Origin: Sporolituus thermophilus DSM 23256
GTDB lineage: Bacteria > Bacillota > Negativicutes > Sporomusales > Thermosinaceae
Reading direction: 5' to 3'
Assembly (NCBI RefSeq): GCF_900102435.1
Contig: NZ_FNBU01000012.1
Location: forward strand, 23,630-87,629
DNA: 64,000 nt
Shown in pieces: positions 1-9,587 of the stretch. The notes below the pieces were generated by a model that searched no databases, was not told where the DNA came from, and saw only the letters and a program-made list of their open reading frames with translations. The stretch's first letter is position 1; every line of letters begins with the position of its first letter. The translations under genes were made by a program, and so were the position numbers.

Positions 1-731
1 TCCCGGGCGGTGGGAAAGAGGCCTTTTTGCTGGCGTTCGCGCTGAATACGCAGGACGTTGACTACGTCTGCGTTTTTTAAAGCGTCCTCAACCCTGGTGT
101 GAACAGTTACGCCTAATTTGGCGATTTCCCTTGGCATCAGCGTTGCCGGGCCGGCAACATGCACCTCGGCCCCTAGCTTTAGAAGGCCGGCAATGTTTGA
201 ACGGGCTACGCGACTGTGCAGGATGTCCCCAATTATTGCAACTTTTAAGTCTTTTATTCTTCCCTTCTTTTCCCTGATTGTGAAAATATCCAGCAGCCCC
301 TGAGTAGGATGGGCATGAGCTCCGTCCCCGGCGTTGATTATTATCGGTTTTACGACTTTGGCCGCGAAGTGTGCCGACCCTTCCGCTTCGTGGCGCATGA
401 CGATTACATCCACCCCCATAGCTTCCACCGTAAGCAGGGTGTCCCGCAGGCTTTCTCCTTTTACTACGCTGCTAGCGCCAACCGTTATATTCACAACGTC
501 GGCGCCAAGATATTTTCCGGCCAATTCAAAAGAGGTCCTGGTCCTGGTACTAGGCTCAAAGAAAAGGTTGATGATCGACTTGCCACGCAGCGTAGGCAAT
601 TTCTTAATATCCCGGTCGATGATATTTTTCATCTCTTTGGCAGTTTCCAGAATAAGTTCCATCTCGTGGATCGTCATGCTCTCCATATCGAGAATGTCCT
701 TATCCCGTAGCGAAACCTGGCTTTTTTTCAC
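1..731 (-). CDS. pyrB: Aspartate carbamoyltransferase, catalytic chain (3' end beyond window)
   Basis: Condenses carbamoyl phosphate with aspartate to N-carbamoylaspartate, the first committed step of pyrimidine synthesis in the cytoplasm. The translation starts [18 protein letters not shown] and has the carbamoyl-phosphate loop [13 protein letters not shown] at residues 57-69; [10 protein letters not shown] follows in the middle. About 243 codons are visible and the C-terminus is off the window. Start is GTG at 731, with GGAGG eight bases upstream; the non-ATG start and window edge hide it from simple ORF calls. It lies behind two serial PyrR attenuators, so UMP should switch it off. Family assignment is very secure. 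Confidence 0.97.
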   Translation of the reverse strand, partial: MKKSQVSLRDKDILDMESMTIHEMELILETAKEMKNIIDRDIKKLPTLRGKSIINLFFEPSTRTRTSFELAGKYLGADVVNITVGASSVVKGESLRDTLLTVEAMGVDVIVMRHEAEGSAHFAAKVVKPIIINAGDGAHAHPTQGLLDIFTIREKKGRIKDLKVAIIGDILHSRVARSNIAGLLKLGAEVHVAGPATLMPREIAKLGVTVHTRVEDALKNADVVNVLRIQRERQQKGLFPTAR

Positions 732-753
732 GATAAAATCCTCCTTAACATAA

Positions 754-778
754 AACTCCTCGCTATCGGCAAGGAGTT
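754..778 (-). terminator. Second (proximal) attenuator terminator of pyrB leader
   Basis: On the minus strand AACTCCT and AGGAGTT pair around a short loop and are followed by TTTAT. It lies between the second PyrR element and pyrB. Its CCTTGCC arm is complementary to GGCAAGG in the PyrR hairpin at 806-838, as expected for a terminator/antiterminator switch. Confidence 0.85.
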
Positions 779-805
779 AATGATAATCTGGCTTTGCCAG
801 CACTA

Positions 806-838
806 CCCTTGCCGACCTCACAGGGCCGACTTAAAGGG
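806..838 (-). promoter_or_regulatory. PyrR-binding RNA hairpin 2 of pyrB leader
   Basis: The minus-strand RNA has a lower CCCTT/AAGGG stem, an upper GUCGG/UCGGC-type stem and the conserved loop CCUGUGAGG. This matches the PyrR anti-antiterminator element of Firmicute pyr leaders. UMP-bound PyrR would stabilise it and allow the terminator at 754-778 to form. Confidence 0.88.
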
Positions 839-910
839 ACACTTGTATTTAATTTGTATAAAACCTTCATAACTTATGATGAACAAACAGGTATCTTCGG
901 TAATAAAAAA

Positions 911-942
911 GCCTTCTTGGCGTGTGAGGCGCACAAGAAGGC
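911..942 (-). terminator. First (distal) attenuator terminator of pyrB leader
   Basis: GCCTTCTTG pairs with CAAGAAGGC on the minus strand and is followed by six T. It ends the first PyrR module. The arm CTTCTTG can pair, with one G-U, with CAAGGAG from the PyrR hairpin at 971-1005. Confidence 0.87.
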
Positions 943-970
943 ATACTTATCTCCCGTATTACTCGGTATA

Positions 971-1005
971 CTCCTTGCCAGCCTCACAGGACCGGCTTAA
1001 AGGAT
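971..1005 (-). promoter_or_regulatory. PyrR-binding RNA hairpin 1 of pyrB leader
   Basis: The minus-strand RNA contains CCUUUAAGCCGG, the loop CCUGUGAGG and CUGGCAAGGAG, a near-perfect PyrR element. It is the first of two such elements within 200 bases and lies just downstream of the promoter at 1025-1053. Confidence 0.9.
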
Positions 1006-1024
1006 CCCTATATATTTTAGCTAT

Positions 1025-1053
1025 AGTTTATCAAGGCCCTCTAGCATTGTCAA
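1025..1053 (-). promoter_or_regulatory. Sigma-A type promoter of pyrB leader
   Basis: On the minus strand, TTGACA (1053-1048), a 17-base spacer and TAAACT (1030-1025). It initiates just ahead of the first PyrR hairpin. The remaining stretch up to the tRNA terminator (1054-1180) has no convincing gene; the only open frames are short and A-rich with no ribosome binding site. Confidence 0.8.
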
Positions 1054-1182
1054 CTAAAAATTAATCGTCTTCTTGCTTTTTATATACCGCTTTTTGGTCT
1101 TTTTCCTTTTCCATCCCGCATATCTCGCCTTCTAAACTTTTACATGTCCGATCCTAGCGACCATTATCAAACAAATACAAAA

Positions 1183-1211
1183 AATGACGCAGGTAAAAAA
1201 CCCGCGTCATT
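1183..1211 (-). terminator. Terminator of the Trp-Gly-Asp tRNA operon
   Basis: AATGACGC and GCGTCATT pair around a loop on the minus strand and are followed by a T-rich tract. It lies twelve bases after the tRNA-Trp gene. Confidence 0.9.
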
Positions 1212-1222
1212 CCTGATTTTTC

Positions 1223-1298
1223 TGGCAGGGGCAGTAGGACTCGAACCCACAACCAACGGTTTTGGAGACCGCTACTCTACCAATTGAGCTATGCCCCT
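1223..1298 (-). tRNA. tRNA-Trp (anticodon CCA)
   Basis: A 76-base cloverleaf with acceptor AGGGGCA/TGCCCCT, anticodon loop CTCCAAA, T-loop GGTTCGAGTCC and an encoded 3' CCA. It is the last of three tRNA genes transcribed together on the minus strand. Confidence 0.97.
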
Positions 1299-1299
1299 A

Positions 1300-1374
1300 T
1301 GGAGCGGAAAACGGGATTCGAACCCGCGACCCTCGCCTTGGCAAGGCGATGCTCTACCACTGAGCTACTTCCGC
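1300..1374 (-). tRNA. tRNA-Gly (anticodon GCC)
   Basis: A 75-base cloverleaf with acceptor GCGGAAG/TTTCCGC, anticodon loop TTGCCAA, T-loop GGTTCGAATCC and an encoded CCA. It is separated by one base from tRNA-Trp. Confidence 0.97.
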
Positions 1375-1376
1375 AT

Positions 1377-1452
1377 TGGCGACCCCGATGGGACTTGAAC
1401 CCACGATCTCCGCCGTGACAGGGCGGCATGTTAACCACTACACCACGGGGCC
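1377..1452 (-). tRNA. tRNA-Asp (anticodon GTC)
   Basis: A 76-base cloverleaf with acceptor GGCCCCG, anticodon loop CTGTCAC, T-loop GGTTCAAGTCC and an encoded CCA. It is first in the tRNA operon. Confidence 0.97.
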
Positions 1453-1490
1453 GTTCCCGGTAAAGACTTGAAGCCCCTTACCGGAATTTT

Positions 1491-1519
1491 ATAATAACAT
1501 ACCTTTACTTTTGCAGCAA
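1491..1519 (-). promoter_or_regulatory. Promoter of the Asp-Gly-Trp tRNA operon
   Basis: On the minus strand, TTGCTG, a 17-base spacer and TATTAT, about 40 bases ahead of tRNA-Asp. Confidence 0.7.
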
Positions 1520-1619
1520 TCCACCTATAGCATCAGTATACAAAATTAGATCGCGCTAACGCTTTTTTTGTCGCAATATCTTCACATTTTACCTATCGCC
1601 ACAATTTTATCAAACCAGG

Positions 1620-2192
1620 TTATTTCCGGCTTCCCGGTTTAATCAATGGTAATCCTTGCTTGCACAAAGGACAATCATGCGGGTCATAGTTATTCATACC
1701 GATAGTAAGCAGCGCCGTGTAAGGCACACTGATTTTGGCCGAACCATTGCTTCTGTCCACAATTGCCCCCACGCCGATTACCTGACCGCCCATGCTTTCC
1801 ACCAGGTCGATAACCTCCTGGGATGACAGGCCGGTGGTAATGACGTCTTCCACTACTAACACCTTTTGTCCCGGCTTTATACTGAACATTCGCCGCAGAA
1901 CTGTTTTACCGTCCTCTTTTTCCGCGAAAATTCCGGGGACACCCAATTGTCGCGCCACCTCGTAAGCTACAATTATACCTCCCAAGGCCGGACCGATCAC
2001 CAGGTCAGGCTTAGCTTGCCGAAAACGTTCGGCAATAACAGCGCAAATTTTTTCCGCTAAGCGGGGTTCTTTCAGGAGAAGGGCGCATTGAATGTATGTA
2101 TCGCCGTGAAGACCGGAACTGAACTTAAAATGCCCCTTGCGGAAAGCTTCAACCTCTTCAAGAATGGCCAAAACTTCGCTTTCAGTTAACAT
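1620..2192 (-). CDS. pyrE: Orotate phosphoribosyltransferase
   Basis: Transfers phosphoribose from PRPP to orotate, giving OMP. It has 190 residues with the PRPP-binding loop VLVVEDVITTG near residue 112 and the C-terminal segment DPHDCPLCKQGLPLIKPGS, seen in long-form PyrE of Firmicutes and archaea. Start ATG at 2192 has GAGGAGG six to seven bases upstream. It is the last gene of pyrK-pyrD-pyrF-pyrE, 20 bases after pyrF, and should be controlled by the two PyrR attenuators ahead of pyrK. Confidence 0.96.
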   Translation of the reverse strand: MLTESEVLAILEEVEAFRKGHFKFSSGLHGDTYIQCALLLKEPRLAEKICAVIAERFRQAKPDLVIGPALGGIIVAYEVARQLGVPGIFAEKEDGKTVLRRMFSIKPGQKVLVVEDVITTGLSSQEVIDLVESMGGQVIGVGAIVDRSNGSAKISVPYTALLTIGMNNYDPHDCPLCKQGLPLIKPGSRK

Positions 2193-2212
2193 GTAATTCC
2201 TCCTCTTGTTTC

Positions 2213-2941
2213 TTAAAATTTCAAACCGCTTTCAGCCATTTCCCGTATCACTTGACAGGCTGCTTCAGCAATGTTCGGCGCCGCCGTAATAGGACGACCG
2301 ATTACAAGATGAGTGGCTCCTGCTGCCAAAGCTGCCGACGGTGTAGCTATGCGGCTTTGATCGTCTTGGATAGCGCCAACCGGCCGAATACCCGGTGTAA
2401 CAACCAGAAAATTGTCGCCACAGGCGCGACGGATAAGCGCCGCTTCCCGCGGCGAAGCCACGACACCATCCAAACCTGCCCTTTGCGCCAATTTGGCGAG
2501 ATGAACGACTTGATCAGCCACAGGCGTTTTATGTCCCAAAGCCGTCCACTCACTTTCATTTATGCTAGTCAGCACCGTCACGCCGATTAATTTGGGCCTT
2601 GGAACACCGAGTTCCGCCGCTTTTTCCGCTACGGCCATAGCAGCCGCCCGCATCATGGCCGGTCCTCCACCAGTATGCAGCGTTAGCATGGAGGCGCCAA
2701 GCCGCGTTAGTATTCCTGCACCTTGCGCCACTGTATTCGGTATATCGTGTAGTTTTAAATCAAGGAATATTTCTTTCCCCATCCTCTTTAAATAGTTAAT
2801 TACTGTAACACCGACACTATAGTACAGCTCCATCCCCACTTTATAAAAAACAACCCGTTCTCCCAGCGCCTCTACAATTTCACAGACCTTTTTCATATCG
2901 TTAACATCCAGAGCCACAATTAAACGTTTATCAGCCTGCAT
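2213..2941 (-). CDS. pyrF: Orotidine 5'-phosphate decarboxylase
   Basis: Decarboxylates OMP to UMP. It has 242 residues, with the N-terminal LIVALDVND strand and the catalytic D-x-K-x-x-D motif in LDLKLHDIPNT near residues 60-70; the C-terminal phosphate loop is VTPGIRP and HLVIGRPIT. ATG at 2941 follows AAAGGAG with good spacing. It lies 13 bases after pyrD in the same operon. Confidence 0.97.
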   Translation of the reverse strand: MQADKRLIVALDVNDMKKVCEIVEALGERVVFYKVGMELYYSVGVTVINYLKRMGKEIFLDLKLHDIPNTVAQGAGILTRLGASMLTLHTGGGPAMMRAAAMAVAEKAAELGVPRPKLIGVTVLTSINESEWTALGHKTPVADQVVHLAKLAQRAGLDGVVASPREAALIRRACGDNFLVVTPGIRPVGAIQDDQSRIATPSAALAAGATHLVIGRPITAAPNIAEAACQVIREMAESGLKF

Positions 2942-2954
2942 ATATATCGCTCCT

Positions 2955-3875
2955 TTAGATACGGACTTGTCCTACCAACTGGCTTACATGACACAATCCG
3001 CGTTGTCTTAGGTAGTCGGCTATTCCTTCCGCAATTTGAGTGGCAGCATGAGGATTTATAAAATTGGCCGTGCCAACCGCTACCGCACTGGCTCCTGCCA
3101 GTAAAAATTCAACGGCATCTTCAGCAGTCATAATCCCTCCCATCCCAATAACCGGCACTTTAACGGCTTTAGCTACCTGCCAAACCATGCGCACCGCAAT
3201 CGGTCTTACGGCCGGCCCGGACAGCCCGCCGACAATGTTTCCTAAGACAGGACGCCAGCTGTGTACATCAATAGCCATGCCCAGCAAAGTATTTATCAAA
3301 GAAATGGCATCCGCTCCGGCGCTTTCCACCGCCCGGGCCATAGCAACAATGTCGGTAACGTTCGGTGACAGCTTGGCAATAACCGGGACCGCAGCGTATT
3401 TTTTTACCTCGCCGACCACTGCGGCAGCGCTGTTAGGATCAGTGCCAAAAACCATCCCGCCTTGTTTCACATTAGGACAGGAAATATTTATTTCCAGACC
3501 GGCAATACCGGAATTGGCGAGCTGTCTGGCCAATTCGCCGTATTCCTCAATGGTACCGCCGGCAATATTGACAATTACCGGTACCTGATACTGTGACAGT
3601 TGGGGGAAAATTTCTTTTAAAAAGCGGTCTACACCGGGGTTTTCCAGCCCTATCGCATTTAGCATGCCGGCAGGAGTTTCAGCTATGCGTCGCCCCGTGT
3701 TGCCATCCCGCGGCTTAAGGGTCATCCCTTTTACAACTACCGCACCGATTTGATTTAAGTCCAGTAGGCCGGCATATTCCACGCCGAACCCAAAAGTGCC
3801 CGATGCCGCCATTACCGGAGTCTTCATTTTGATACCGGCAATGTCGACCGCCAATGCTGCATTATAACTATTCAT
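2955..3875 (-). CDS. pyrD: Dihydroorotate dehydrogenase B, catalytic (FMN) subunit
   Basis: Oxidises dihydroorotate to orotate; as class 1B it passes electrons through PyrK to NAD+. It has 306 residues with [13 protein letters not shown], the flexible catalytic loop around [11 protein letters not shown] (active-site Cys) and FMN phosphate-binding [11 protein letters not shown]. Start ATG at 3875 overlaps the last four bases of pyrK and has GAGGAGGTG upstream, so the two are translationally coupled and probably form the PyrD2-PyrK2 complex. Confidence 0.97.
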   Translation of the reverse strand: MNSYNAALAVDIAGIKMKTPVMAASGTFGFGVEYAGLLDLNQIGAVVVKGMTLKPRDGNTGRRIAETPAGMLNAIGLENPGVDRFLKEIFPQLSQYQVPVIVNIAGGTIEEYGELARQLANSGIAGLEINISCPNVKQGGMVFGTDPNSAAAVVGEVKKYAAVPVIAKLSPNVTDIVAMARAVESAGADAISLINTLLGMAIDVHSWRPVLGNIVGGLSGPAVRPIAVRMVWQVAKAVKVPVIGMGGIMTAEDAVEFLLAGASAVAVGTANFINPHAATQIAEGIADYLRQRGLCHVSQLVGQVRI

Positions 3876-4645
3876 GGCAGCACCTCCTCAGCCCAAAATA
3901 CCGGGCCGTCACTGCAGATCTTCCGGCGTAACCCGTCCGTACCGGAACAAGTACAGGCCAAACAAGCGCCTATACCGCAGGCCATATGCTCTTCCAGCGA
4001 GACTTGACAAGAAATCTTGAATTTCTTAGTTATTTCAGCTACCCCAATCAACATTGGTCGCGGTCCGCAGGCGTAAATTCTATCGAACTGCCCGTCGGTT
4101 AAAAGCTTTGGCAGTAGGTCGGTCGTAACGCCACGCCGACCGACCGAGCCATCGTCGGTTGTAATTGCAACATTTTCGCATAGAGGCTGAAACAATGCCG
4201 GCCAAACCATTTCCGCGGCAGTTCGTCCGCCTGATATGACCTGTACCGGTCGGGGACAAAGGCGCCGCGCCAAGAACAACAGCGGCGCCAATCCCATGCC
4301 GCCTCCGACCAGCAGTGGTTTATGGCAATTTAGTTCAAACGCTTTGCCTAGCGGTCCCAAACAGTTAACCTGGTCACCATCTTTTACTTTTGCCAGTAAT
4401 TCTGTACCTGCCCCTACAATCCGGTAAATAATACTGATTGTTCCTGCTTGGGGATCGGCATCGGCGATGCTAAAGGGGCGCCTGAGCAGGGGATGATAAC
4501 TATCGGCAACGCGCATATGAATAAACTGTCCTGGCTCGGCACACTGAGCAATAACGGGAGCCCGCAGCGTGAGCATCTTAATGGTGCTAGCCAGCCAAAG
4601 GTGGCTGACAACACCTGCTTGTTCCATTTGCTTCGACACAAGCAT
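3872..4645 (-). CDS. pyrK: Dihydroorotate dehydrogenase B, electron transfer subunit
   Basis: FAD and [2Fe-2S] subunit that couples PyrD to NAD+. The FAD-binding motif is [10 protein letters not shown], the NAD-binding stretch is [16 protein letters not shown], and the C-terminal iron-sulfur cysteines lie in [11 protein letters not shown]. It is 257 residues from ATG at 4645, but GTG at 4639 has better spacing from GGAGGG, so the start may be two codons later. First gene of the pyrKDFE unit, after a 100-base gap from the attenuators. Confidence 0.96.
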   Translation of the reverse strand: MLVSKQMEQAGVVSHLWLASTIKMLTLRAPVIAQCAEPGQFIHMRVADSYHPLLRRPFSIADADPQAGTISIIYRIVGAGTELLAKVKDGDQVNCLGPLGKAFELNCHKPLLVGGGMGLAPLLFLARRLCPRPVQVISGGRTAAEMVWPALFQPLCENVAITTDDGSVGRRGVTTDLLPKLLTDGQFDRIYACGPRPMLIGVAEITKKFKISCQVSLEEHMACGIGACLACTCSGTDGLRRKICSDGPVFWAEEVLP

Positions 4646-4762
4646 TCCCTCCTCTTACATAATCTTGAATGGCTTACGTATGCGTCTTTTCCTCGCTTCA
4701 ATCAATATCATTTTGGCACACGCAAATACACTATATCCAACTTTAAAGGAATGACATAATAA

Positions 4763-4789
4763 AACTCCTTGCCGGACGGACAAGGAGTT
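4763..4789 (-). terminator. Second attenuator terminator of pyrK leader
   Basis: AACTCCTTG pairs with CAAGGAGTT on the minus strand and is followed by TTAT. Nearly the same sequence as the proximal terminator of the pyrB leader. Confidence 0.87.
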
Positions 4790-4829
4790 GACATGGCCAA
4801 GTAAAGTTATATTTTAGAGTAGCCAAAAT

Positions 4830-4860
4830 CCTTGCCGGCCTCACAGGACCAACTTAAAGG
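4830..4860 (-). promoter_or_regulatory. PyrR-binding RNA hairpin 2 of pyrK leader
   Basis: CCUUUAAG, upper stem UUGG/CCGG, loop UCCUGUGAGG and GGCAAGG on the minus strand. It is a full PyrR element whose GGCAAGG can pair with the terminator arm CCTTGCC at 4763-4789. Confidence 0.9.
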
Positions 4861-4924
4861 AAATTATTAAATTTTTATTCAATTAGCTAGTTTTACTAAA
4901 AAATCTACCATTGTCAATAAAAAA

Positions 4925-4952
4925 CCTTCTTGCCTGTGAAAACGCAAGAAGG
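4925..4952 (-). terminator. First attenuator terminator of pyrK leader
   Basis: CCTTCTTGC pairs with GCAAGAAGG on the minus strand, followed by a T-rich tract. It matches the distal terminator of the pyrB leader in sequence and position. Confidence 0.88.
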
Positions 4953-4976
4953 CCTACCAACCCTTACAAAAATCCC

Positions 4977-5008
4977 CCTTACCAGCCTCACAGGACCAGT
5001 TTAAAAGG
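4977..5008 (-). promoter_or_regulatory. PyrR-binding RNA hairpin 1 of pyrK leader
   Basis: CCUUUUAAACUGG, loop UCCUGUGAGG and CUGGUAAGG on the minus strand. It is the first of two serial PyrR modules between carB and pyrK. Confidence 0.9.
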
Positions 5009-5025
5009 CCTAATTTATTTACTTA

Positions 5026-5054
5026 ATGGTAACAATTTATTAATTAGCTGTCAA
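5026..5054 (-). promoter_or_regulatory. Promoter of pyrKDFE
   Basis: On the minus strand, TTGACA, a 17-base spacer and TACCAT, in the gap after carB. It makes pyrKDFE a separate transcription unit from carAB. Confidence 0.78.
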
Positions 5055-5100
5055 GCAAATATTTAGCCCTGGGCGGGGGGAAAATCAATCGTTGGATAAA

Positions 5101-8100
5101 CTATACATAATCATCACCTTTCCCCACATAATCCTGCAGGGCAAGGACATAAACCAAACGCCGTTCACGCATACTTGCAAGAGCGAACAAAAATTCGCGG
5201 ACCGTATCCATGGATGTTAGGCAGGGTATGCCGTATTCCACTGCTATCCGGCGTATTTTAAAACCATCCCACACCGCTTGCTGGCCGCGAAGCCGGGTAT
5301 TGATGATCAAACTAATCGTGCCATCCTGGATCAGTTTCAAAATACGGGACTGACTGTCCAAACCGTCGCCAACCGTCTCGACGCGTAGCCCCTGCCCCCG
5401 AAAAAACTCGTCCGTACCAGGTGTTGCCAGCAGGCGATACCCTAGGGCCAGAAAGCCGGCCGCCACTTGCACCGCTGCTGCTTGATCCTGCTCGTCAATG
5501 GCAAACAGGACGGCGCCGCTTGGCGGTATGGCCAGACCGGCTGCCGTCATGGCTTTGTACAGCGCCCGGGCATAATGATAATCGATACCCATCACTTCGC
5601 CGGTCGACTTCATTTCCGGTCCAAGCGCAATATCAACCTGTTGCATTTTTGCAAACGAAAATACGGGGGCTTTTACCGCCCAAAACGGTTTTGGCGGTAG
5701 CAGACCTGTTGTATACCCCATCCCGGCAAGGGTTTCGCCCATGGCGATCCGCGTGGCGAGCCGGACCATAGGTATGCCGGTAACTTTGCTGAGAAACGGC
5801 ACCGTCCGGCTGGAACGGGGGTTAGCTTCAAGAATATAGACCTGTCCGTCGGCGATAACAAATTGGATATTAATAAGTCCCCGCACATTAAGGGCCAGTG
5901 CCAGCCGCTGTGTATAATCGACAATTCGGGTAATTTCGCCCGGTCCGAGGGTGCGCGCGGGATAAACGGCGATGCTGTCGCCAGAATGAACACCCGCCCG
6001 TTCGATGTGTTCCATGATGCCCGGAATCAATACGTCTTGCCCGTCGGCAATGGCGTCTACTTCCACTTCCGTACCTTGAATGTACCGGTCAATAAGCACC
6101 GGGCGGTCCGTAGACGCTTGAACCGCTTTGGTTAAATACTCAACCAGTTCGTTTTCGTTGTAAACAATCTGCATGGCCCGGCCGCCCAGAACATAGGAGG
6201 GACGAACCACGACGGGATAGCCGAGAACAGCTGCTTTTTCTCTGGCCTCAGCCATATTCGTCACACTCACCCCGGCCGGCCGCGGAACACCAAGACGCTC
6301 AACAAGGGCGTCAAATTTTTTCCTGTCTTCGGCACAATCAATACTTTCCACACTGGTTCCCAAGATGGGCACCCCGGCCCGCGCTAAGGGGCCAGCCAGA
6401 TTAATTGCTGTCTGCCCGCCAAACTGGACAATGATACCATCCGGCTGTTCTTTCTCCACGACGTGGAGTACGTCCTCCGGTGTCAATGGTTCAAAATACA
6501 GCCGGTCGGCAGTATCAAAGTCGGTACTGACCGTTTCCGGGTTGTTGTTGATAATAACCGTTTCAACGCCCATCTCCCGTAGCGCCCAGACAGAATGGAC
6601 AGAGCAATAGTCAAACTCTATGCCCTGGCCAATGCGGATCGGGCCGGAACCAAGGACAGCCACTTTGCGGCGAGAACCGGGCGGTGCCTCGTCCTCCTGG
6701 GCATAGGTCGAATAAAAATAGGGTGTAACTGCTTCGAATTCAGCGGCACAGGTATCGACCATTTTATAACATGGAATAATGCCTTCTTCCTGGCGCAATT
6801 TCCGGATTGCGGAAGGGCATTTCTCTGTTATAGCGGCTATTGTCTGGTCGGCAAATCCCATCCGCTTGGCCGCCGCGAGCAGGCGCGGCGATAGTTTTTC
6901 CTGACGCAGCTTTTGTTCCATTAAGACTAAATTCATGATTTTGGCCAGAAAAAAACGGTCAATGGCCGTGATAGCATGAATTTCATCGATACTGACGCCA
7001 CGCCTGAGCGCCTCGGCCACAAGGAATAGACGCTCGTCACTGGCGCTATGAAGTTTTTCGCGGATTTCCGTTGTGCTAAGACATGCAAATTTCGCAACGT
7101 TCAGACCATGCAAACCGATTTCGAGCGACCGGACAGCCTTCAGCAAGGCAGCCTCAAACGAGCGGTCAATGGCCATGACCTCGCCGGTTGCTTTCATCTG
7201 TGTCCCCAACAGTCGGTCAGCGTAAGAGAATTTATCAAAAGGCCAGCGGGGAAATTTCACGACAACATAATCAAGAGCCGGTTCAAAACAGGCCATTGTT
7301 TTCCCGGTTACAGCATTAGGAATTTCGTCAAGGCGATAACCGATCGCGATTTTGCTGGCGACCTTAGCAATGGGATAGCCCGTCGCTTTGGAGGCCAGCG
7401 CACTAGAACGGCTGACGCGTGGATTCACTTCAATCACGTAATAACGGCTGCTGTGGGGATCTAACGCAAACTGCACATTGCAGCCGCCTTCGATGCCCAA
7501 AGCCCGGATGATGGCAAGCGCTGCGCTTCGCAGCATCTGATATTCTTCATCTGACAGTGTCTGCGAGGGGGCAACGACAATGCTGTCCCCGGTATGAATG
7601 CCGACGGGATCAACATTTTCCATATTGCACACAACAATGCAATTATCGGCGCCATCACGCATCACTTCATATTCTATTTCCTTCCACCCTGCCAAACTTC
7701 GTTCTAACAATACCTGGCCAATTAAACTGTGTTTTAGGCCTCGGGCCACTACTTCGCTTAGCTCCGCATCATTGTGCACGATTCCACCGCCAGTTCCGCC
7801 CAGTGTATAGGCAGGCCGGACAATAAGAGGATAACCAATGTTTTTGGCAAAATGCAAAGCTTCGGCTAAAGTTTCGACAATGATACTTTCCGGCACCGGT
7901 TGGCCGATCTGTTGCATCGTAGCTCTGAACAACTCGCGGTCTTCGGCTTTCTTTATAGCGGCGAGAGGAGTACCCAGCAGTTTTACACCGTACCTTTCAA
8001 GAACACCCCGCTCGGCCGCCGTAACCGCCAGGTTGAGGCCGACCTGGCCGCCTAAAGTAGGCAGAAGCCCATCGGGGCGTTCTTTGGCAATTATCTCCTC

Positions 8101-8322
8101 AATGAAATCGGGGGTCAACGGCTCGATATATACACGGTCAGCAATATTGTCATCCGTCATGATGGTAGCCGGATTACTGTTGATGAGAACTACCTTTAGA
8201 CCCTCTTCCTTCAACGCCCGGCAGGCCTGAGTGCCCGCATAATCGAATTCAGCGGCCTGACCAATAACAATCGGGCCAGACCCGATTACCATCACTTTCT
8301 GTAGCTCTGCTTTTTTCGGCAC
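5101..8322 (-). CDS. carB: Carbamoyl-phosphate synthase, large (ammonia) chain
   Basis: Makes carbamoyl phosphate from bicarbonate, ATP and ammonia delivered by CarA. At 1,073 residues it is standard length: two homologous ATP-grasp halves (about 1-400 and 550-935), each opening with a VxGSGPIxIGQ(A/G)xEFDY motif, an oligomerisation region between them and a C-terminal MGS-like allosteric domain (about 940-1073) where UMP or ornithine usually bind. Start GTG at 8322 follows AGGAGGTG. It begins 11 bases after carA; the pair forms one operon supplying both pyrimidine and arginine synthesis. Confidence 0.98.
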   Translation of the reverse strand: MPKKAELQKVMVIGSGPIVIGQAAEFDYAGTQACRALKEEGLKVVLINSNPATIMTDDNIADRVYIEPLTPDFIEEIIAKERPDGLLPTLGGQVGLNLAVTAAERGVLERYGVKLLGTPLAAIKKAEDRELFRATMQQIGQPVPESIIVETLAEALHFAKNIGYPLIVRPAYTLGGTGGGIVHNDAELSEVVARGLKHSLIGQVLLERSLAGWKEIEYEVMRDGADNCIVVCNMENVDPVGIHTGDSIVVAPSQTLSDEEYQMLRSAALAIIRALGIEGGCNVQFALDPHSSRYYVIEVNPRVSRSSALASKATGYPIAKVASKIAIGYRLDEIPNAVTGKTMACFEPALDYVVVKFPRWPFDKFSYADRLLGTQMKATGEVMAIDRSFEAALLKAVRSLEIGLHGLNVAKFACLSTTEIREKLHSASDERLFLVAEALRRGVSIDEIHAITAIDRFFLAKIMNLVLMEQKLRQEKLSPRLLAAAKRMGFADQTIAAITEKCPSAIRKLRQEEGIIPCYKMVDTCAAEFEAVTPYFYSTYAQEDEAPPGSRRKVAVLGSGPIRIGQGIEFDYCSVHSVWALREMGVETVIINNNPETVSTDFDTADRLYFEPLTPEDVLHVVEKEQPDGIIVQFGGQTAINLAGPLARAGVPILGTSVESIDCAEDRKKFDALVERLGVPRPAGVSVTNMAEAREKAAVLGYPVVVRPSYVLGGRAMQIVYNENELVEYLTKAVQASTDRPVLIDRYIQGTEVEVDAIADGQDVLIPGIMEHIERAGVHSGDSIAVYPARTLGPGEITRIVDYTQRLALALNVRGLINIQFVIADGQVYILEANPRSSRTVPFLSKVTGIPMVRLATRIAMGETLAGMGYTTGLLPPKPFWAVKAPVFSFAKMQQVDIALGPEMKSTGEVMGIDYHYARALYKAMTAAGLAIPPSGAVLFAIDEQDQAAAVQVAAGFLALGYRLLATPGTDEFFRGQGLRVETVGDGLDSQSRILKLIQDGTISLIINTRLRGQQAVWDGFKIRRIAVEYGIPCLTSMDTVREFLFALASMRERRLVYVLALQDYVGKGDDYV

Positions 8323-8333
8323 CGCTACACCTC

Positions 8334-9389
8334 CTATATCATCAACTGATAAAACTGCTGAAATAAATACATATTATCGTGTGGTCCTGGCGCTGCTTCA
8401 GGATGGTATTGTACAGAAAAAACGGGTAGTGTACGGTGTCTAATCCCTTCTACCGTCCCATCGTTGACAGCCCGGTGTGTAACGACCAAGTCAGTGCCGT
8501 GAAGCGACGCTTCTGCCACCGCATAACCGTGGTTCTGCGACGTAATGAAAACACGCCCTGCTATTAGATCTTTTACCGGGTGGTTAGCCCCGCGGTGTCC
8601 AAATTTCAGTTTATAAGTGTCCCCACCTAAAGCCAGCGCCAGAATTTGATGGCCGAGGCAAATACCAAAAATAGGCTTTTTCCCCACAAGTTTTTTTACT
8701 GTTGCTATGGCATAGGGCACCTCCTTGGGGTCGCCGGGCCCATTGGATAAAAATACCCCATCTGGCTCCATGGCTAATATCGTCTCGGCCGTTGTTGTGG
8801 CCGGCACGACGGTCAAGTCACAGCCGGTCCTGGCGAGAGACTCTAAAATATTTCGCTTTACCCCAAAGTCCATTACCACTACCCGCGGGCCTGTCCGGGG
8901 CAGCCGATAGACGATTGGCGTGGTAACTTTTTCAACCAAATGAACAACGTCCGCGTTGCTAAGCAGGGCGAGAACCTCCTCGTGTCCCATGTTGGCAGGC
9001 GCCAGTACCCCCATCATCACACCGCTGGCCCGAATCCGCCGGGTAAGCGCCCGGGTATCGACGCCATATAAACAAGGAATACGGTGCCGCTTTAAAAACT
9101 CCGCTAGCGAGCTCTCTGCCCGCCAGTTACTAGGCGTATAACATAGTTCTCCGATAACAAAACCACGGACATATGGTCGCCGTGACTGGTTAAAATAAGC
9201 GGCCACGCCGTAATTGCCGATTAGCGGATATGTCATGGTCACGATTTGGCCAGAGTACGACGGATCAGTCAACACTTCCTGATAGCCTGTCATGCCTGTA
9301 TTAAAGACCACTTCACCAACGGTATGCATTGACTCCAGCATTGTTCCCCAAAAAACCGACCCGTCAGCAAGAATAAGTTTCCCTTCCAT
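8334..9389 (-). CDS. carA: Carbamoyl-phosphate synthase, small (glutaminase) chain
   Basis: Hydrolyses glutamine and tunnels ammonia to CarB. The N-terminal CPSase domain (from [15 protein letters not shown]) is followed by a class I glutaminase domain with the nucleophile Cys in [16 protein letters not shown] and the His-Glu pair in [14 protein letters not shown] longer frame opens upstream at 9485, but ATG at 9389 has GGGAGGT at proper spacing and matches family length (351 residues); the extra 32 codons overlap the attenuator terminator. Confidence 0.96.
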   Translation of the reverse strand: MEGKLILADGSVFWGTMLESMHTVGEVVFNTGMTGYQEVLTDPSYSGQIVTMTYPLIGNYGVAAYFNQSRRPYVRGFVIGELCYTPSNWRAESSLAEFLKRHRIPCLYGVDTRALTRRIRASGVMMGVLAPANMGHEEVLALLSNADVVHLVEKVTTPIVYRLPRTGPRVVVMDFGVKRNILESLARTGCDLTVVPATTTAETILAMEPDGVFLSNGPGDPKEVPYAIATVKKLVGKKPIFGICLGHQILALALGGDTYKLKFGHRGANHPVKDLIAGRVFITSQNHGYAVAEASLHGTDLVVTHRAVNDGTVEGIRHRTLPVFSVQYHPEAAPGPHDNMYLFQQFYQLMI

Positions 9390-9464
9390 TGATCTACCTC
9401 CCGGCAGGCATAGTACCTGCAAACTGCTAATCTTGGGCCGAATAACCTCTCCTTTGTAACATAA

Positions 9465-9491
9465 AACTCCCTGCCAAAAAGACAAGGAGTT
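9465..9491 (-). terminator. Attenuator terminator in carA leader
   Basis: AACTCC pairs with GGAGTT on the minus strand and is followed by TTATG, the same terminator type as in the pyrB and pyrK leaders. It sits between promoter and carA, so it acts as an attenuator rather than a gene-end terminator. Confidence 0.75.
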
Positions 9492-9515
9492 TCCCCCGTT
9501 TCCATGCAGGAGGAC

Positions 9516-9555
9516 CAGAGCAGTTCCTTACAGCCGCGCAGAACCAATTGTAGCT
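9516..9555 (-). promoter_or_regulatory. Diverged PyrR-type element in carA leader
   Basis: The minus-strand stretch TTGGTTCTGCGCGGCTGTAAGG lines up base for base with the PyrR element at 4830-4860, but the loop CCUGUGAGG has become UCUGCGCGG and the upper stem is weakened. It may bind PyrR poorly or not at all. The call rests on alignment by eye. Confidence 0.4.
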
Positions 9556-9587
9556 TCTGAATAATTATTCATTATTATTTTATATAT

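Noticed and set aside
309..753. Two long plus-strand open frames over pyrB
   Set aside because: They are antisense shadows of the pyrB coding frame, without ribosome sites; the minus-strand protein is unmistakable.
794..1064. Two plus-strand frames of 62-68 codons in the pyrB leader
   Set aside because: They run through PyrR hairpins and terminators whose structure explains the sequence; no ribosome site or protein-like pattern.
1060..1180. Minus-strand A-rich frame ending MEKEKDQKAVYKKQEDD
   Set aside because: No start with a ribosome site, a stop close upstream, and composition explained by an A-rich spacer.
9390..9547. Longer N-terminus for carA and an alternative frame from 9547
   Set aside because: These cross the attenuator terminator; ATG at 9389 has the ribosome site and the family N-terminus.
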